Shown one piece after another: positions 26,198 through 34,250 of a stretch of DNA of 64,000 nt. The position numbers and the translations under genes are program-made. Position 1 is the first letter of the stretch; each line of letters starts with the position of its first letter. Source of the DNA: SIG607 sp045592625 (GTDB taxonomy: Bacteria; Bacillota; Clostridia; Oscillospirales; Acutalibacteraceae); assembly GCA_045592625.1 (NCBI GenBank), contig JAZNVC010000027.1:53338-117337 (forward strand). The letters are read 5' to 3'. The notes beneath the pieces were generated by a model. It searched no databases. It had not been told where the DNA came from and was given only the letters and a program-made list of their open reading frames with translations.

Positions 26198-26863
26198 ATG
26201 AGAATGAGAAAAAAGAAGAATCTAGAAGATAAATTACTATCCTGTAAAAACCTTTTGATAAAATATACCTCTGACAGAGATTACAGAAATGCAGGTAATA
26301 ATCCCGAATATATCAATTTTAAAGAATTATTTGGTAATGACAATCCTGTTCATCTTGAAGTTGGATGCGGTAAGGGACAATTTGTTTTTGAAATTGCAAA
26401 ACGCAATCCTCATATAAATTATCTTGCTGTTGAAAAAAGCTCTAACGTTATAGTTACCGCTTGTGATAAGTGCAGTGAACTTTCAAATGTATATTTTTTA
26501 AAATGCGGTGCAGAGTATCTCCCGAAATATATTCCTGAAAATTCTGTATCTCGTATATACCTTAATTTTTCCTGTCCTTTTCCAAAAAAAGCGTATGCAT
26601 CACATAGACTTACAGCACCTAATTTTTTAAAAATCTATGAAAGAATATTGGAAGCAGGTGCTGGAATTTACCAAAAAACTGATAATAGGGGCTTTTTTGA
26701 GTTTTCCATTGAGAATTTAAGTGACTACGGTTTTACTCTGAAAAACATATCTCTTGACCTTCACAATAGTAATTTTGAAGGCAATATTGTAACCGAATAT
26801 GAGGCACGTTTTTCTTCGCTTGGTTTTCCTATTTATCGACTTGAGGCGTATTTGAAAAAATGA
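26198..26863 (+). CDS. trmB: tRNA (guanine-N7)-methyltransferase TrmB
   Basis: A 221-residue SAM-dependent enzyme that makes m7G46 in the tRNA variable loop. The SAM motif is HLEVGCGKGQFVFEIAKRNP, followed by YLAVEKSS. The substrate-side motif normally reads close to NFSDPWPK with a KRRLT end; here it is NFSCPFPKKAYASHRLT, so the conserved Asp is Cys126 and the Trp is Phe. The C-terminal EYEARFSSLGFPIYRLEA is typical. The frame continues upstream over the tRNA; ATG 26198 begins the basic N-terminus and is chosen. It overlaps the next gene by four bases. Confidence 0.88.
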   Translation: MRMRKKKNLEDKLLSCKNLLIKYTSDRDYRNAGNNPEYINFKELFGNDNPVHLEVGCGKGQFVFEIAKRNPHINYLAVEKSSNVIVTACDKCSELSNVYFLKCGAEYLPKYIPENSVSRIYLNFSCPFPKKAYASHRLTAPNFLKIYERILEAGAGIYQKTDNRGFFEFSIENLSDYGFTLKNISLDLHNSNFEGNIVTEYEARFSSLGFPIYRLEAYLKK

Positions 26864-28515
26864 AGGCTTTAATAGTATCGCTGACCTCACAATATATTCA
26901 TTCTTCTCTTGCACCTTGGTATCTTTTAGCTTCTTCTAAAATTTATTGCAATAAAGATATTAATGTTAAAGTGGTGGAAGGAACTGTTAATGAAAAATAC
27001 ATAGATTTGCTTGAACGTATAACCAAAGAAAAAGCCGATATTATTGCTTTTTCGGTTTATATATGGAATGTAAAATTGGTTCTTGATTTAGCTGAAAAAT
27101 TAAAGAATTCTAAGGTAAAAATTATATTAGGAGGACCTGAAGTTTCTTATTGTGCCGAAAAAATTTTGACCGAAAATTCATTTGTTGATTTTGTACTGTC
27201 GGGAGAAGGGGAGGAATCTTTTCCAAGTCTTTTAAATTCCATAGCAGACAATAATTATAATAATATTAAAGGTCTTTCTTATCGTAATGATAGAAAACTT
27301 ATAATAAGCGAACCATTCGTTTCTTCTGGTGTTCCACATTCTCCTTATTGTGACGAATATTTTTCTAGCCTTAATGGTAGAATAGCGTATATTGAAACAA
27401 GCCGTGGATGTCCTTATTCTTGTGCATTTTGTCTGTCAGGAAGATGCGGCGGTGTAAGATTTTTCCCACTTGACCGTGCTAAAGCCGATATTATCGCTCT
27501 TGCAAATTCGGGCAGTAAAATTATAAAATTTGTTGACCGAACATTTAACGCTGACAGAAAACGTGCATACGAAATTTTTGGGTTTATAATTGAAAATTAC
27601 GGTATAAACATTCCAAATGATGTGTGTTTTCACTTTGAAATCGGCGGAGATTTGCTTACTGATAAGGATTTTGAACTGTTTAAAAAGGCTCCGTATGGTG
27701 CAATTCAGTTTGAAATCGGTTTGCAAAGTTTTAACCCCGTAACGCTAAACTCAATTAATCGAAAAACAAATGTTGAAAAACTTAAGAAAAACATATCGAA
27801 ATTAATAAAACTTGGTAATATACATACACATATCGATTTAATTGCCGGACTTCCAAAAGAAGATTTAAAAACTTTTAGAAAAAGTTTTAATACTGCTTTT
27901 GCCTTAAAAGCCGATATGTTGCAACTGGGTTTTTTAAAACTTCTTCACGGTGCATTAATGCGAGAAGAATCAGAAAAATTTCCTCTTACTTTTTCAAACC
28001 AACCGCCATACGAAGTAACTGAAACTCCGTGTCTGACTGACTTGAATCTGCAAATGCTTAAATTCTGTGAAAATGCCTTGGAACGCTTTGTAAACAGCGG
28101 ACGTTTTGCTCTAACAAATAAACTGATTTTTGAAACTCAAAAACGTAATCCGTTTGACACACTAACTGAATTTGGCGTATTTACGGGAATGCAGACCTGT
28201 TCGCTCAGTGAATATGTCAACAAAATTTATTGTTTTTTCAAAAAAAGCTGTGATGAAAACATTCTTAGAGATGCTTTGATTTGTGATATAGCATCATCGG
28301 TTAAAAATACCGTTTTACCGTCAAATCTTATTGTTAACGATAAAAGACTATCTGATTTTAAAAAGAGTCTTGAAGCAAATGAAACAACTAAGAAAAAACC
28401 GGGAGTTATGCGAAATGTGTTTTTGCTGTATGGCGAAGGTTGTGGTGCTTATGTGGATTACGATAAAAAGGTTAACGGAAAATATATAATCAATAAATTA
28501 AACTTTAAACCTTAA
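26860..28515 (+). CDS. B12-binding domain radical SAM protein (DUF4080 type)
   Basis: A 551-residue protein with an N-terminal cobalamin-binding-like Rossmann domain (residues 1-125, with IILGGPEVSY), a radical SAM barrel with the cluster motif CPYSCAFC (about residue 187), and a C-terminal DUF4080-like region. Radical SAM enzymes use a [4Fe-4S] cluster and SAM for radical chemistry; the substrate of this subgroup is unknown to me. Its start overlaps trmB by four bases (ATGA), so the two are translated together, which could hint at an RNA-related role, but that is inference. A terminator follows. Confidence 0.82.
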   Translation: MKALIVSLTSQYIHSSLAPWYLLASSKIYCNKDINVKVVEGTVNEKYIDLLERITKEKADIIAFSVYIWNVKLVLDLAEKLKNSKVKIILGGPEVSYCAEKILTENSFVDFVLSGEGEESFPSLLNSIADNNYNNIKGLSYRNDRKLIISEPFVSSGVPHSPYCDEYFSSLNGRIAYIETSRGCPYSCAFCLSGRCGGVRFFPLDRAKADIIALANSGSKIIKFVDRTFNADRKRAYEIFGFIIENYGINIPNDVCFHFEIGGDLLTDKDFELFKKAPYGAIQFEIGLQSFNPVTLNSINRKTNVEKLKKNISKLIKLGNIHTHIDLIAGLPKEDLKTFRKSFNTAFALKADMLQLGFLKLLHGALMREESEKFPLTFSNQPPYEVTETPCLTDLNLQMLKFCENALERFVNSGRFALTNKLIFETQKRNPFDTLTEFGVFTGMQTCSLSEYVNKIYCFFKKSCDENILRDALICDIASSVKNTVLPSNLIVNDKRLSDFKKSLEANETTKKKPGVMRNVFLLYGEGCGAYVDYDKKVNGKYIINKLNFKP

Positions 28516-28543
28516 AAAAGTAGGCTAATAAGCCTACTTTTTT
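28514..28543. terminator. bidirectional intrinsic terminator
   Basis: AAAAAAGTAGGCT / AGCCTACTTTTTT with loop AATA, between convergent genes; it overlaps the end of the minus-strand gene. Confidence 0.9.
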
Positions 28544-29418
28544 CTTAATTTAACCAGAAAAAAACCTTCATAATCTTTTGTCGGACAGACGCAAATTGCA
28601 TTTTTTAAGGAGCAGGGGAGCTTAGGTAAATTTTTAATAATATTGCTGTCGAGTTCAACTGTTTCAAGGTTGTATTTTTCTATAATGGGTTTTACTATTT
28701 CTTCGTTTTCTGTAGGAAGAACAGAACAGGTCGAATAAAGAATTTCTCCACCTTTTTTAAGCACTGAAACCGCTTTTTCGAGTAATTTTTTCTGTGCTTT
28801 CACGCACTTATTGATTAACTCTTCCGAAAAGCCCTCTAAAGATTTTGAACTTTCAAGTATTAATGTACCGCTTCCCGAACAAGGCGCGTCCAAAAGTATT
28901 TTGTCAAATGAAAAATAACTTTCTAAATTTCTTGCATCGGTTACCATAACGTTAGCACTAGTTACTCCGAGTTTCGCTAAATTATACTTTAGTCTATCGG
29001 CACGAATTTTATTCATTTCACACGCAGTTATACTGCATTTATTATCGGCGATAGCAGCAATCTGCGAGGTCTTTCCGCCCGGTGCGGCACACATATCTAA
29101 AATATCGGTGTTTATATTGGGGGACAGCAGAATAGGGGGAAGCTGTGAAGATAAATTTTGAAAGTATATTTCGCCGTTTTTATAGCAATTACTGTTGCGT
29201 AAAGAGTCTTCGTTACCGCTGATAATTAATGCATTATTGTTATACTCAACTTCTTTGTAGTCTATTGATAATTCTCTTAGTATTTTTATAACGTTTTCTT
29301 TGTTTGTTTTAAGAGTATTAATTCTTATGGTTGAGTTTTTTCTGGATTTACTGCCGTCAATAATTTTTCTTATGGTTTCGGTATTATAAAATAATGAAAG
29401 TTGTTTTTTAAAAAACAT
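28534..29418 (-). CDS. RsmB/NOP family RNA m5C methyltransferase
   Basis: A 294-residue SAM-dependent RNA cytosine-C5 methyltransferase. Motif I is DMCAAPGGKTSQIA, motif IV LLDAPCSGSGTL holds one catalytic Cys, and motif VI LYSTCSVLPTENEE holds the other. An N-terminal part with TIRINTLKTNKENVI is family-typical. The target is probably 16S rRNA, as in RsmB/RsmF, but RsmB and RsmF cannot be told apart here, since both the NusB-like N-domain of RsmB and the PUA-like C-domain of RsmF are missing. GGAAGGACG precedes the ATG. Confidence 0.85.
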   Translation of the reverse strand: MFFKKQLSLFYNTETIRKIIDGSKSRKNSTIRINTLKTNKENVIKILRELSIDYKEVEYNNNALIISGNEDSLRNSNCYKNGEIYFQNLSSQLPPILLSPNINTDILDMCAAPGGKTSQIAAIADNKCSITACEMNKIRADRLKYNLAKLGVTSANVMVTDARNLESYFSFDKILLDAPCSGSGTLILESSKSLEGFSEELINKCVKAQKKLLEKAVSVLKKGGEILYSTCSVLPTENEEIVKPIIEKYNLETVELDSNIIKNLPKLPCSLKNAICVCPTKDYEGFFLVKLRKK

Positions 29419-29495
29419 AAATTCACGTCCTTCCGGTAAAGAATATTTTAAATTATAAACTTCTTTTTGTCAATATTGGTCACTTTTTGAAAAAT

Positions 29496-29513
29496 ATGTT
29501 AAAAAAATAACAT
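29496..29513. promoter_or_regulatory. putative Rex operator of the hydrogenase operon
   Basis: A perfect dyad ATGTTA-N6-TAACAT of 18 bp matches 11 of the 14 fixed positions of the Rex consensus TTGTTAANNNNTTAACAA. Rex is an NADH/NAD-sensing repressor that commonly controls fermentation and hydrogenase genes. It ends 40 bases before the -10 box. Confidence 0.5.
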
Positions 29514-29550
29514 TTTTATTAAAAAAGGGGTAGAAAATTTTAATAAAGTA

Positions 29551-29559
29551 TGATATAAT
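29551..29559 (+). promoter_or_regulatory. extended -10 promoter of the hydrogenase operon
   Basis: TGATATAAT is an extended -10 with a perfect TATAAT. The -35 position (TAGAAA) is poor, which fits a regulated promoter. A leader of about 75 bases follows, containing a possible stem of GCC/GGC and GTAT/ATAC. Confidence 0.6.
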
Positions 29560-29643
29560 CATATGCAAGTATGGAGTATTCTGCCGAAAGAGTGTTTAAG
29601 GCATACCACCAACTGAATATTTTTGCTAAGGAGGATATGGCAA

Positions 29644-30141
29644 ATGCAAAAAAAGATAAGCAATTATCCCTTCAACGGTACTCCCGAACAGGAAGCAAAG
29701 CTTCGTAAAGTAATTGACGAAAATAAGCATGATAAAAGCCGTCTTATTTCCGTAATGCAGGAAGCTCAGGATATCTACGGATACCTTCCTATCGAAGTGC
29801 AGGAGATCATCTCTGAGGGGATGGAAGTTCCTATGGAAAAGATTTTCGGTGTAGCAACCTTCTACGCTCAGTTCTCTCTTTCTCCTAAGGGTAAGTACAA
29901 CATTTCCGTATGTCTTGGTACAGCTTGCTATGTTAAAGGTGCCGGCATACTTATGGAAAAACTTGAAGAAGCTCTCGGAATAGGTGCTGATGAATGTACT
30001 GCAGACGGTAAATTTTCATTAACCGCTTGCCGTTGTATCGGTGCTTGTGGACTTGCTCCGGTTCTTACTGTAAATGAAGATGTTTATGGCAGACTTGTTG
30101 GCGATGATATTGCCGGAATTTTAGCAAAATACGCCGATTAA
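29644..30141 (+). CDS. NuoE/HydC-like [2Fe-2S] subunit of NADH-linked hydrogenase
   Basis: A 165-residue thioredoxin-like ferredoxin subunit homologous to NuoE and HydC. An N-terminal helical domain (LISVMQEAQDIYGYLPIEVQ) is followed by the cluster motif CLGTACYVKGA and CRCIGACGLAPVL, four cysteines for one [2Fe-2S]. It should pass electrons between the flavin subunit (HydB, 34251) and other carriers. The frame opens at an upstream TTG, but ATG 29644 follows AAGGAGG by nine bases. First gene of a ten-gene operon that ends with hydA. Confidence 0.92.
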   Translation: MQKKISNYPFNGTPEQEAKLRKVIDENKHDKSRLISVMQEAQDIYGYLPIEVQEIISEGMEVPMEKIFGVATFYAQFSLSPKGKYNISVCLGTACYVKGAGILMEKLEEALGIGADECTADGKFSLTACRCIGACGLAPVLTVNEDVYGRLVGDDIAGILAKYAD

Positions 30142-30171
30142 TTTTTGTTTGCTTAAAGGAAAACGAATAAT

Positions 30172-30519
30172 ATGAAAATAAGTACAATAAAAGATATACT
30201 AGATGCCGAGGTATTATGTTGCGAAGAACTGATTGGAAGCCACGTATATTCTGCTTGCGGAAGTGATATGATGAGCGACGTTCTGGCATACGTTAAGGAT
30301 CAAGCTGTGCTTCTTACAGGTCTTGTAAATCCTCAGGTTATCCGTACGGCTGAAATGATGGATATGAGATGTATTGTATTTGTTCGTTCTAAAAAACCAA
30401 GTGAAGAAATGCTTGAAATGGCAAGAGAAAGCAATATTGTGTTGCTTTCCAGCACTAAGCGTATGTATGATGCTTGCGGCTTGCTTTATCAGGGCGGACT
30501 AATCGGAAAGAAGGGCTGA
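30172..30519 (+). CDS. DRTGG domain protein, first copy
   Basis: A 115-residue single-domain protein with the alternating alpha/beta pattern of DRTGG domains, otherwise found next to CBS domains and in phosphotransacetylase. Visible parts are LIGSHVYSACGSDMMSDVLAYV, AVLLTGLVNPQVIRTAEMMD, CIVFVRSKKPSEEML and a C-terminal RMYDACGLLYQGGL. It is presumed to bind a small ligand; none is known. A shorter second copy lies at 32235 in the same operon. A gap of one base separates it from the GHKL gene that follows. Confidence 0.8.
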   Translation: MKISTIKDILDAEVLCCEELIGSHVYSACGSDMMSDVLAYVKDQAVLLTGLVNPQVIRTAEMMDMRCIVFVRSKKPSEEMLEMARESNIVLLSSTKRMYDACGLLYQGGLIGKKG

Positions 30520-30520
30520 T

Positions 30521-30946
30521 ATGTCTGAAGAACTAATTTTCCGTTTTGATGTTAACGGAGACGATTTTACTTCAGCCGGTCAAGCTTCTGTTCAGATAAA
30601 GAAGAACCTGCGTCAGTTGGGGATTCCTTCTGAAATTATACGTCGTGTATCTATTGCAATGTACGAGGGCGAAATCAATATGGTTATTCATGCTAAAGGC
30701 GGCGAGGCTGTCGTTAAGGTCACTGAAGATTATATTGAAATCGTTCTTGCAGATAAAGGTCCCGGTATAAAAAACATTGAACAGGCTATGCAGGAGGGCT
30801 TTTCTACTGCACCTGACGGAATTCGTTCCTTGGGCTTTGGCGCAGGAATGGGACTTCCGAATATGAAACGTTATACCGACAGTATGGATATTGACACTAT
30901 TGTTGGTGAAGGAACTACCATTACAATGAGAGTGAATCTCTGCTGA
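30521..30946 (+). CDS. GHKL ATPase, anti-sigma-factor-like kinase
   Basis: A 141-residue stand-alone HATPase_c domain similar to RsbW/SpoIIAB-type serine kinases. The N box is in MYEGEINMVIHAKGG, the G1 box in LADKGPGIKNIEQAM and the G2 box in GFGAGMGLPNMKRY, ending GTTITMRV. No STAS partner is in the window. In this conserved hydrogenase neighbourhood it may relay the redox state sensed by the HydS-like protein encoded next; that is inference. It starts one base after the DRTGG stop. Confidence 0.87.
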   Translation: MSEELIFRFDVNGDDFTSAGQASVQIKKNLRQLGIPSEIIRRVSIAMYEGEINMVIHAKGGEAVVKVTEDYIEIVLADKGPGIKNIEQAMQEGFSTAPDGIRSLGFGAGMGLPNMKRYTDSMDIDTIVGEGTTITMRVNLC

Positions 30947-30975
30947 AATAAATTAATTAGTGGAGTAATTTGACT

Positions 30976-32238
30976 ATGTACACATACGAACATTCCGTTC
31001 AGCTGGACCCTAATAAGTGTACCGGCTGTACCACTTGTTTAAGACGTTGTCCAACAGAAGCTATCCGTATTAATAACGGTCATGCCGTTATTAATCAGGA
31101 ACGTTGTATTGATTGTGGTGAATGCATAAGAGTTTGTCCGCATAATGCGAAAAAGGCTGTATGCTCAAAGCTTGAGTCAATGGAACGTTTTAAATGGAAG
31201 ATAGCTCTTCCTGCACCGTCTCTTTACGGACAATTTGAAAATCTTGAAGACGTTGATTATGTGCTTGACGGTTTGCTGAAAATCGGATTTGATGATGTTT
31301 TTGAGGTTTCTAAGGCTGCTGAACTTGTTTCTGCTTATACACGTCAGTATCTTAAAACTGACGGTATAAAAATGCCTATAATCAGTTCTGCCTGTCCTGT
31401 AGTAGTCAGACTTATCGGACTTCGTTTTCCATCCTTAAACGAGCACGTAATGCGAATGCTTCCGCCTATGGAGGTTGCCGCCAGACTTGCCAGAGAACGT
31501 GCTAAACTCAAACACCCTGAACTTAAAGACGAAGAAATCGGCGTTTGCTTTATATCGCCTTGTCCCGCAAAGGCAAGTTACGTTAAAAACGGCTTTGCTG
31601 ATTATAAAAGTCAGGTTGATGAGGTTGTTTCCATAAGCGATATTTACTTTTTACTTATAAATGAAATGAAACAGGATGTAGAGCCACTTGCTCTCTCTGA
31701 ATCAGGTATGATTGGTATCGGTTGGGCATCAAGTGGCGGTGAATCCACCGCAGTGTTCAATGAAGGATATTTGGCGGCAGACGGCATAGAAAATGTTAAC
31801 CGTGTTCTCGACCAGATTGAAAACGGCAACATTCCGCCGCTTAAATTTATTGAACTTAATGCCTGTACCGGCGGTTGTGTAGGCGGTGCTATGACAATGC
31901 AGAATCCTTTTATTGCTAAGGCTCGTTTACATAGCTTAAAACGCTATTTGCCTGTCTCACAGAACTATCTTTCAAAAGATGATAAAAGATACATTCCGGA
32001 CGAATATTTCTTTAATGACCTACCTGAATATAAGCCCATTAGCCGACTTAGTGACAGTATGGCTGAATCTATGCGTATGATGGCTGATATTCAAAAGTTA
32101 AGAGAAGCTTTACCGGGTATCGACTGCGGTTCATGCGGTGCGCCTACCTGCCGAGCTTTTGCTGAAGACGTTATTAAAGGTCACGCAAATGTTAAGGATT
32201 GTCTTCTTTGTAAAAAATTGTGGAGTGAAGATGAATGA
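30976..32238 (+). CDS. putative sensory [FeFe]-hydrogenase (HydS-like)
   Basis: About 420 residues. N-terminal 2x[4Fe-4S] ferredoxin (Cys15/18/21/25 and Cys44/47/50/54), an H-cluster domain, and a C-terminal single [4Fe-4S] module (CGSCGAPTCRAF from Cys384, then a final Cys pair). P1 reads SSACPVV (Ala139, Cys140), so the proton-relay Cys of TSCC is Ala; P2 is SPCPAKAS (Cys196); P3 is NACTGGCVGG (Cys297, Cys301). Ala at the relay site is the mark of putative sensory hydrogenases, expected to have low turnover. No PAS domain is present. ATG 30976 is chosen over TTG 30970. Confidence 0.85.
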   Translation: MYTYEHSVQLDPNKCTGCTTCLRRCPTEAIRINNGHAVINQERCIDCGECIRVCPHNAKKAVCSKLESMERFKWKIALPAPSLYGQFENLEDVDYVLDGLLKIGFDDVFEVSKAAELVSAYTRQYLKTDGIKMPIISSACPVVVRLIGLRFPSLNEHVMRMLPPMEVAARLARERAKLKHPELKDEEIGVCFISPCPAKASYVKNGFADYKSQVDEVVSISDIYFLLINEMKQDVEPLALSESGMIGIGWASSGGESTAVFNEGYLAADGIENVNRVLDQIENGNIPPLKFIELNACTGGCVGGAMTMQNPFIAKARLHSLKRYLPVSQNYLSKDDKRYIPDEYFFNDLPEYKPISRLSDSMAESMRMMADIQKLREALPGIDCGSCGAPTCRAFAEDVIKGHANVKDCLLCKKLWSEDE

Positions 32239-32561
32239 CGGTTTCATCCCTTATAAATCACGGTTTTAAATCTATAGTTATGCCTGAACCTGAAAGAGAA
32301 ATTAACGGTGTATATATCGGTGATTTACTTAGTTGGATTATGAGCAGTGCACAATGTGACAACGTTTGGCTTACAATTATGTCCAACATTAACGTAATTG
32401 CTGTTGCAAGTCTTGTTGATGTTTCCTGCATTATTTTAACCGAAGGTGTTACTTTGGATGCAGAAGTTTTAAATCAAGCTAAACTTAAAGGTATAAATGT
32501 TTTAGCTACGGATAAAACTTCATACGAATCTTCTAAAATTCTTGTGGAGTTAGGCTTATGA
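32235..32561 (+). CDS. DRTGG domain protein, second copy
   Basis: A 108-residue single-domain protein resembling the first DRTGG copy. Visible are VYIGDLLSWIMSSAQCDNVW, NINVIAVASLVDVSCIILTEG and ATDKTSYESSKILVELGL. It overlaps the hydS-like gene and the PHP gene by four bases each (ATGA), so all three are translationally coupled. It probably senses a ligand or assembles with the first copy; no function is shown. Confidence 0.78.
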   Translation: MTVSSLINHGFKSIVMPEPEREINGVYIGDLLSWIMSSAQCDNVWLTIMSNINVIAVASLVDVSCIILTEGVTLDAEVLNQAKLKGINVLATDKTSYESSKILVELGL

Positions 32562-33283
32562 GCCGTTATTATTACGATTTTCACGTACATTCCTGTTTAT
32601 CTCCCTGTGCCGATGATGATAATACGCCTAATAATCTTGCCGGAATGGCTTCTATTTGCGGAATTAATATTATGGCACTTACAGACCATAACAGCTGTAA
32701 AAATTGTCCTGCTTTCTTTGAAGCGGCTAAGAGAAACGGAATCATCCCCATAGCAGGTATGGAACTCACCACAAGTGAAGATATACATATTATCTGCTTG
32801 TTTGAGTTTTTAGAAAATGCACTTGAATTTGATAAAGCGATACAGCAATACAGGACTCTTTATAAGAATCGTGTTGATATTTTCGGTCAACAAATGATTA
32901 TGGACGGTGAAGATAACGTAATAGGCATAGACGATAACTTTTTGCCTGTTGCAACCGGTTTATCTATTGATGAGGCTGTAAAGCTGGTTAAGGCTTATGA
33001 CGGTATATGTTATCCTGCCCATATTGACCGACAGGCTAACGGTATAATTGCTACATTGGGTGTTATGCCAACTTCTCCCGAATTTTCCTGTGTTGAATTT
33101 CACGATGGAAACAATAGGGAAGAATATACTAAAAAATATAACCTTTTAGGCAAAAAGGTTCTTGTTGGTTCCGATACTCATTGTCTTACAGATATGAGAG
33201 AGGATAATGATTGGTTTGAAATCGATGATACGCCCTATAGCAGTAGTATAGTCAGGCATAAGCTGTTTGAAATGTTGAGGTGA
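32558..33283 (+). CDS. PHP domain phosphoesterase in hydrogenase operon
   Basis: A 241-residue PHP-family metal-dependent phosphoesterase. Metal ligands are visible in FHVHSCLSPC (HxH), MALTDHNSC, the Glu of AGMELTT and VLVGSDTHC near the end. The substrate is unknown; relatives cleave nucleotide or sugar phosphates. The DDDNTPNNLAGMASICG segment is characteristic of the copy that lies in clostridial hydrogenase operons. It overlaps the DRTGG gene and is followed by the second GHKL gene after four bases. Confidence 0.85.
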   Translation: MSRYYYDFHVHSCLSPCADDDNTPNNLAGMASICGINIMALTDHNSCKNCPAFFEAAKRNGIIPIAGMELTTSEDIHIICLFEFLENALEFDKAIQQYRTLYKNRVDIFGQQMIMDGEDNVIGIDDNFLPVATGLSIDEAVKLVKAYDGICYPAHIDRQANGIIATLGVMPTSPEFSCVEFHDGNNREEYTKKYNLLGKKVLVGSDTHCLTDMREDNDWFEIDDTPYSSSIVRHKLFEMLR

Positions 33284-33287
33284 CGAA

Positions 33288-33845
33288 GTGAAGGAGTTAT
33301 CACTTAATATTCTTGATGTTGCCGAAAATTCTGTTAAAGCGAAGGCTACTTTAATTGAAATTTTGCTTTCTCAACACCAAAACAAATTAACCCTTGTTAT
33401 CAAAGACGATGGCTGTGGAATGACTGAGGAGATTTTAAAAGGTGTTACCGACCCGTTTTATACTACACGTACTACACGAAAGGTAGGTCTTGGTATACCG
33501 CTACTTAAAATGTCAGCCGAAATGACAGGCGGTAGTTTCAAAATCAATTCTGTTTCTGAAATTAACGATGCCGTTAACCACGGCACAACCGTTACGGCTG
33601 TATTTAATACAGACCATATAGATTTTACTCCTCTTGGTGATATTGTAGCAACCGTAGTAACACTTATACAAGGTCATCCGGATTATGATTTTTTGTTTAA
33701 GCACACTTTAAATGATTGTGAAATATCACTTGATACAAGAGAATTAAGAATGGTTTTAGAGGATGTTCCTCTAGACAATTACGAAGTTATTAAATGGATA
33801 GAGGGTAGTTTAAAGGAACAATACCTAATGTCCGAATCAATATAA
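33288..33845 (+). CDS. GHKL ATPase, histidine-kinase-like
   Basis: A 185-residue protein with an N-terminal HATPase_c domain and a C-terminal tail. The N box is LDVAENSVKAKATLIEI, G1 is IKDDGCGMTEEIL, the ATP lid is DPFYTTRTTRKVGLGIPLL. There is no HisKA dimerisation domain, so it is not a classical sensor kinase. It differs from the RsbW-like copy at 30521 and the two may act at different steps. Start is GTG, four bases after the PHP stop. Confidence 0.83.
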   Translation: MKELSLNILDVAENSVKAKATLIEILLSQHQNKLTLVIKDDGCGMTEEILKGVTDPFYTTRTTRKVGLGIPLLKMSAEMTGGSFKINSVSEINDAVNHGTTVTAVFNTDHIDFTPLGDIVATVVTLIQGHPDYDFLFKHTLNDCEISLDTRELRMVLEDVPLDNYEVIKWIEGSLKEQYLMSESI

Positions 33846-33867
33846 TAGCAAAGGAAGGAAGATACTT

Positions 33868-34230
33868 ATGAAAACTTTAGCTGAATTGCAGGCAATCAGA
33901 GACAAAATGAAGAACAAGGTTGTTATGCGTGAAGGTGTTGACGACATTCGTGTTGTTGTAGGTATGGCTACCTGCGGTATTGCAGCAGGTGCTCGTCCTG
34001 TTCTCAATGCTTTTGTTGAAGGCGTTAACGCTGCAGGCCTTAATGACAAGGTTGCTGTTTCTCAGACCGGTTGTATCGGTCTTTGCCAGTATGAGCCAAT
34101 TGTTGAAGTTCATCAGAACGGCGAAAAGGTTACTTATGTTCATATGACCGCCGAAAAAGTTGCTACCGTTATCGAAAAGCACTTAAAAGGCGGCAAAGTT
34201 GTTGCTGAGTTTACTGCTCAGAACGGATAA
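33868..34230 (+). CDS. (2Fe-2S) ferredoxin domain protein
   Basis: A 120-residue thioredoxin-fold ferredoxin with GMATCGIAAGA and SQTGCIGLCQYEPIVEV, giving four cysteines for one [2Fe-2S] cluster. It resembles the N-terminal domain of NuoF/HydB and small subunits of bifurcating hydrogenases (HndB-like). Together with the NuoE-like protein, HydB and HydA it makes a four-subunit enzyme of the HndABCD type likely. AAAGGAAGG precedes the ATG. Confidence 0.88.
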   Translation: MKTLAELQAIRDKMKNKVVMREGVDDIRVVVGMATCGIAAGARPVLNAFVEGVNAAGLNDKVAVSQTGCIGLCQYEPIVEVHQNGEKVTYVHMTAEKVATVIEKHLKGGKVVAEFTAQNG

Positions 34231-34250
34231 TTATTTTGGAGGTATAATTT

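Noticed and set aside
29566..29643. Riboswitch in the hydrogenase leader
   Set aside because: Only a short, bulged stem can be drawn; no known riboswitch core was recognised.
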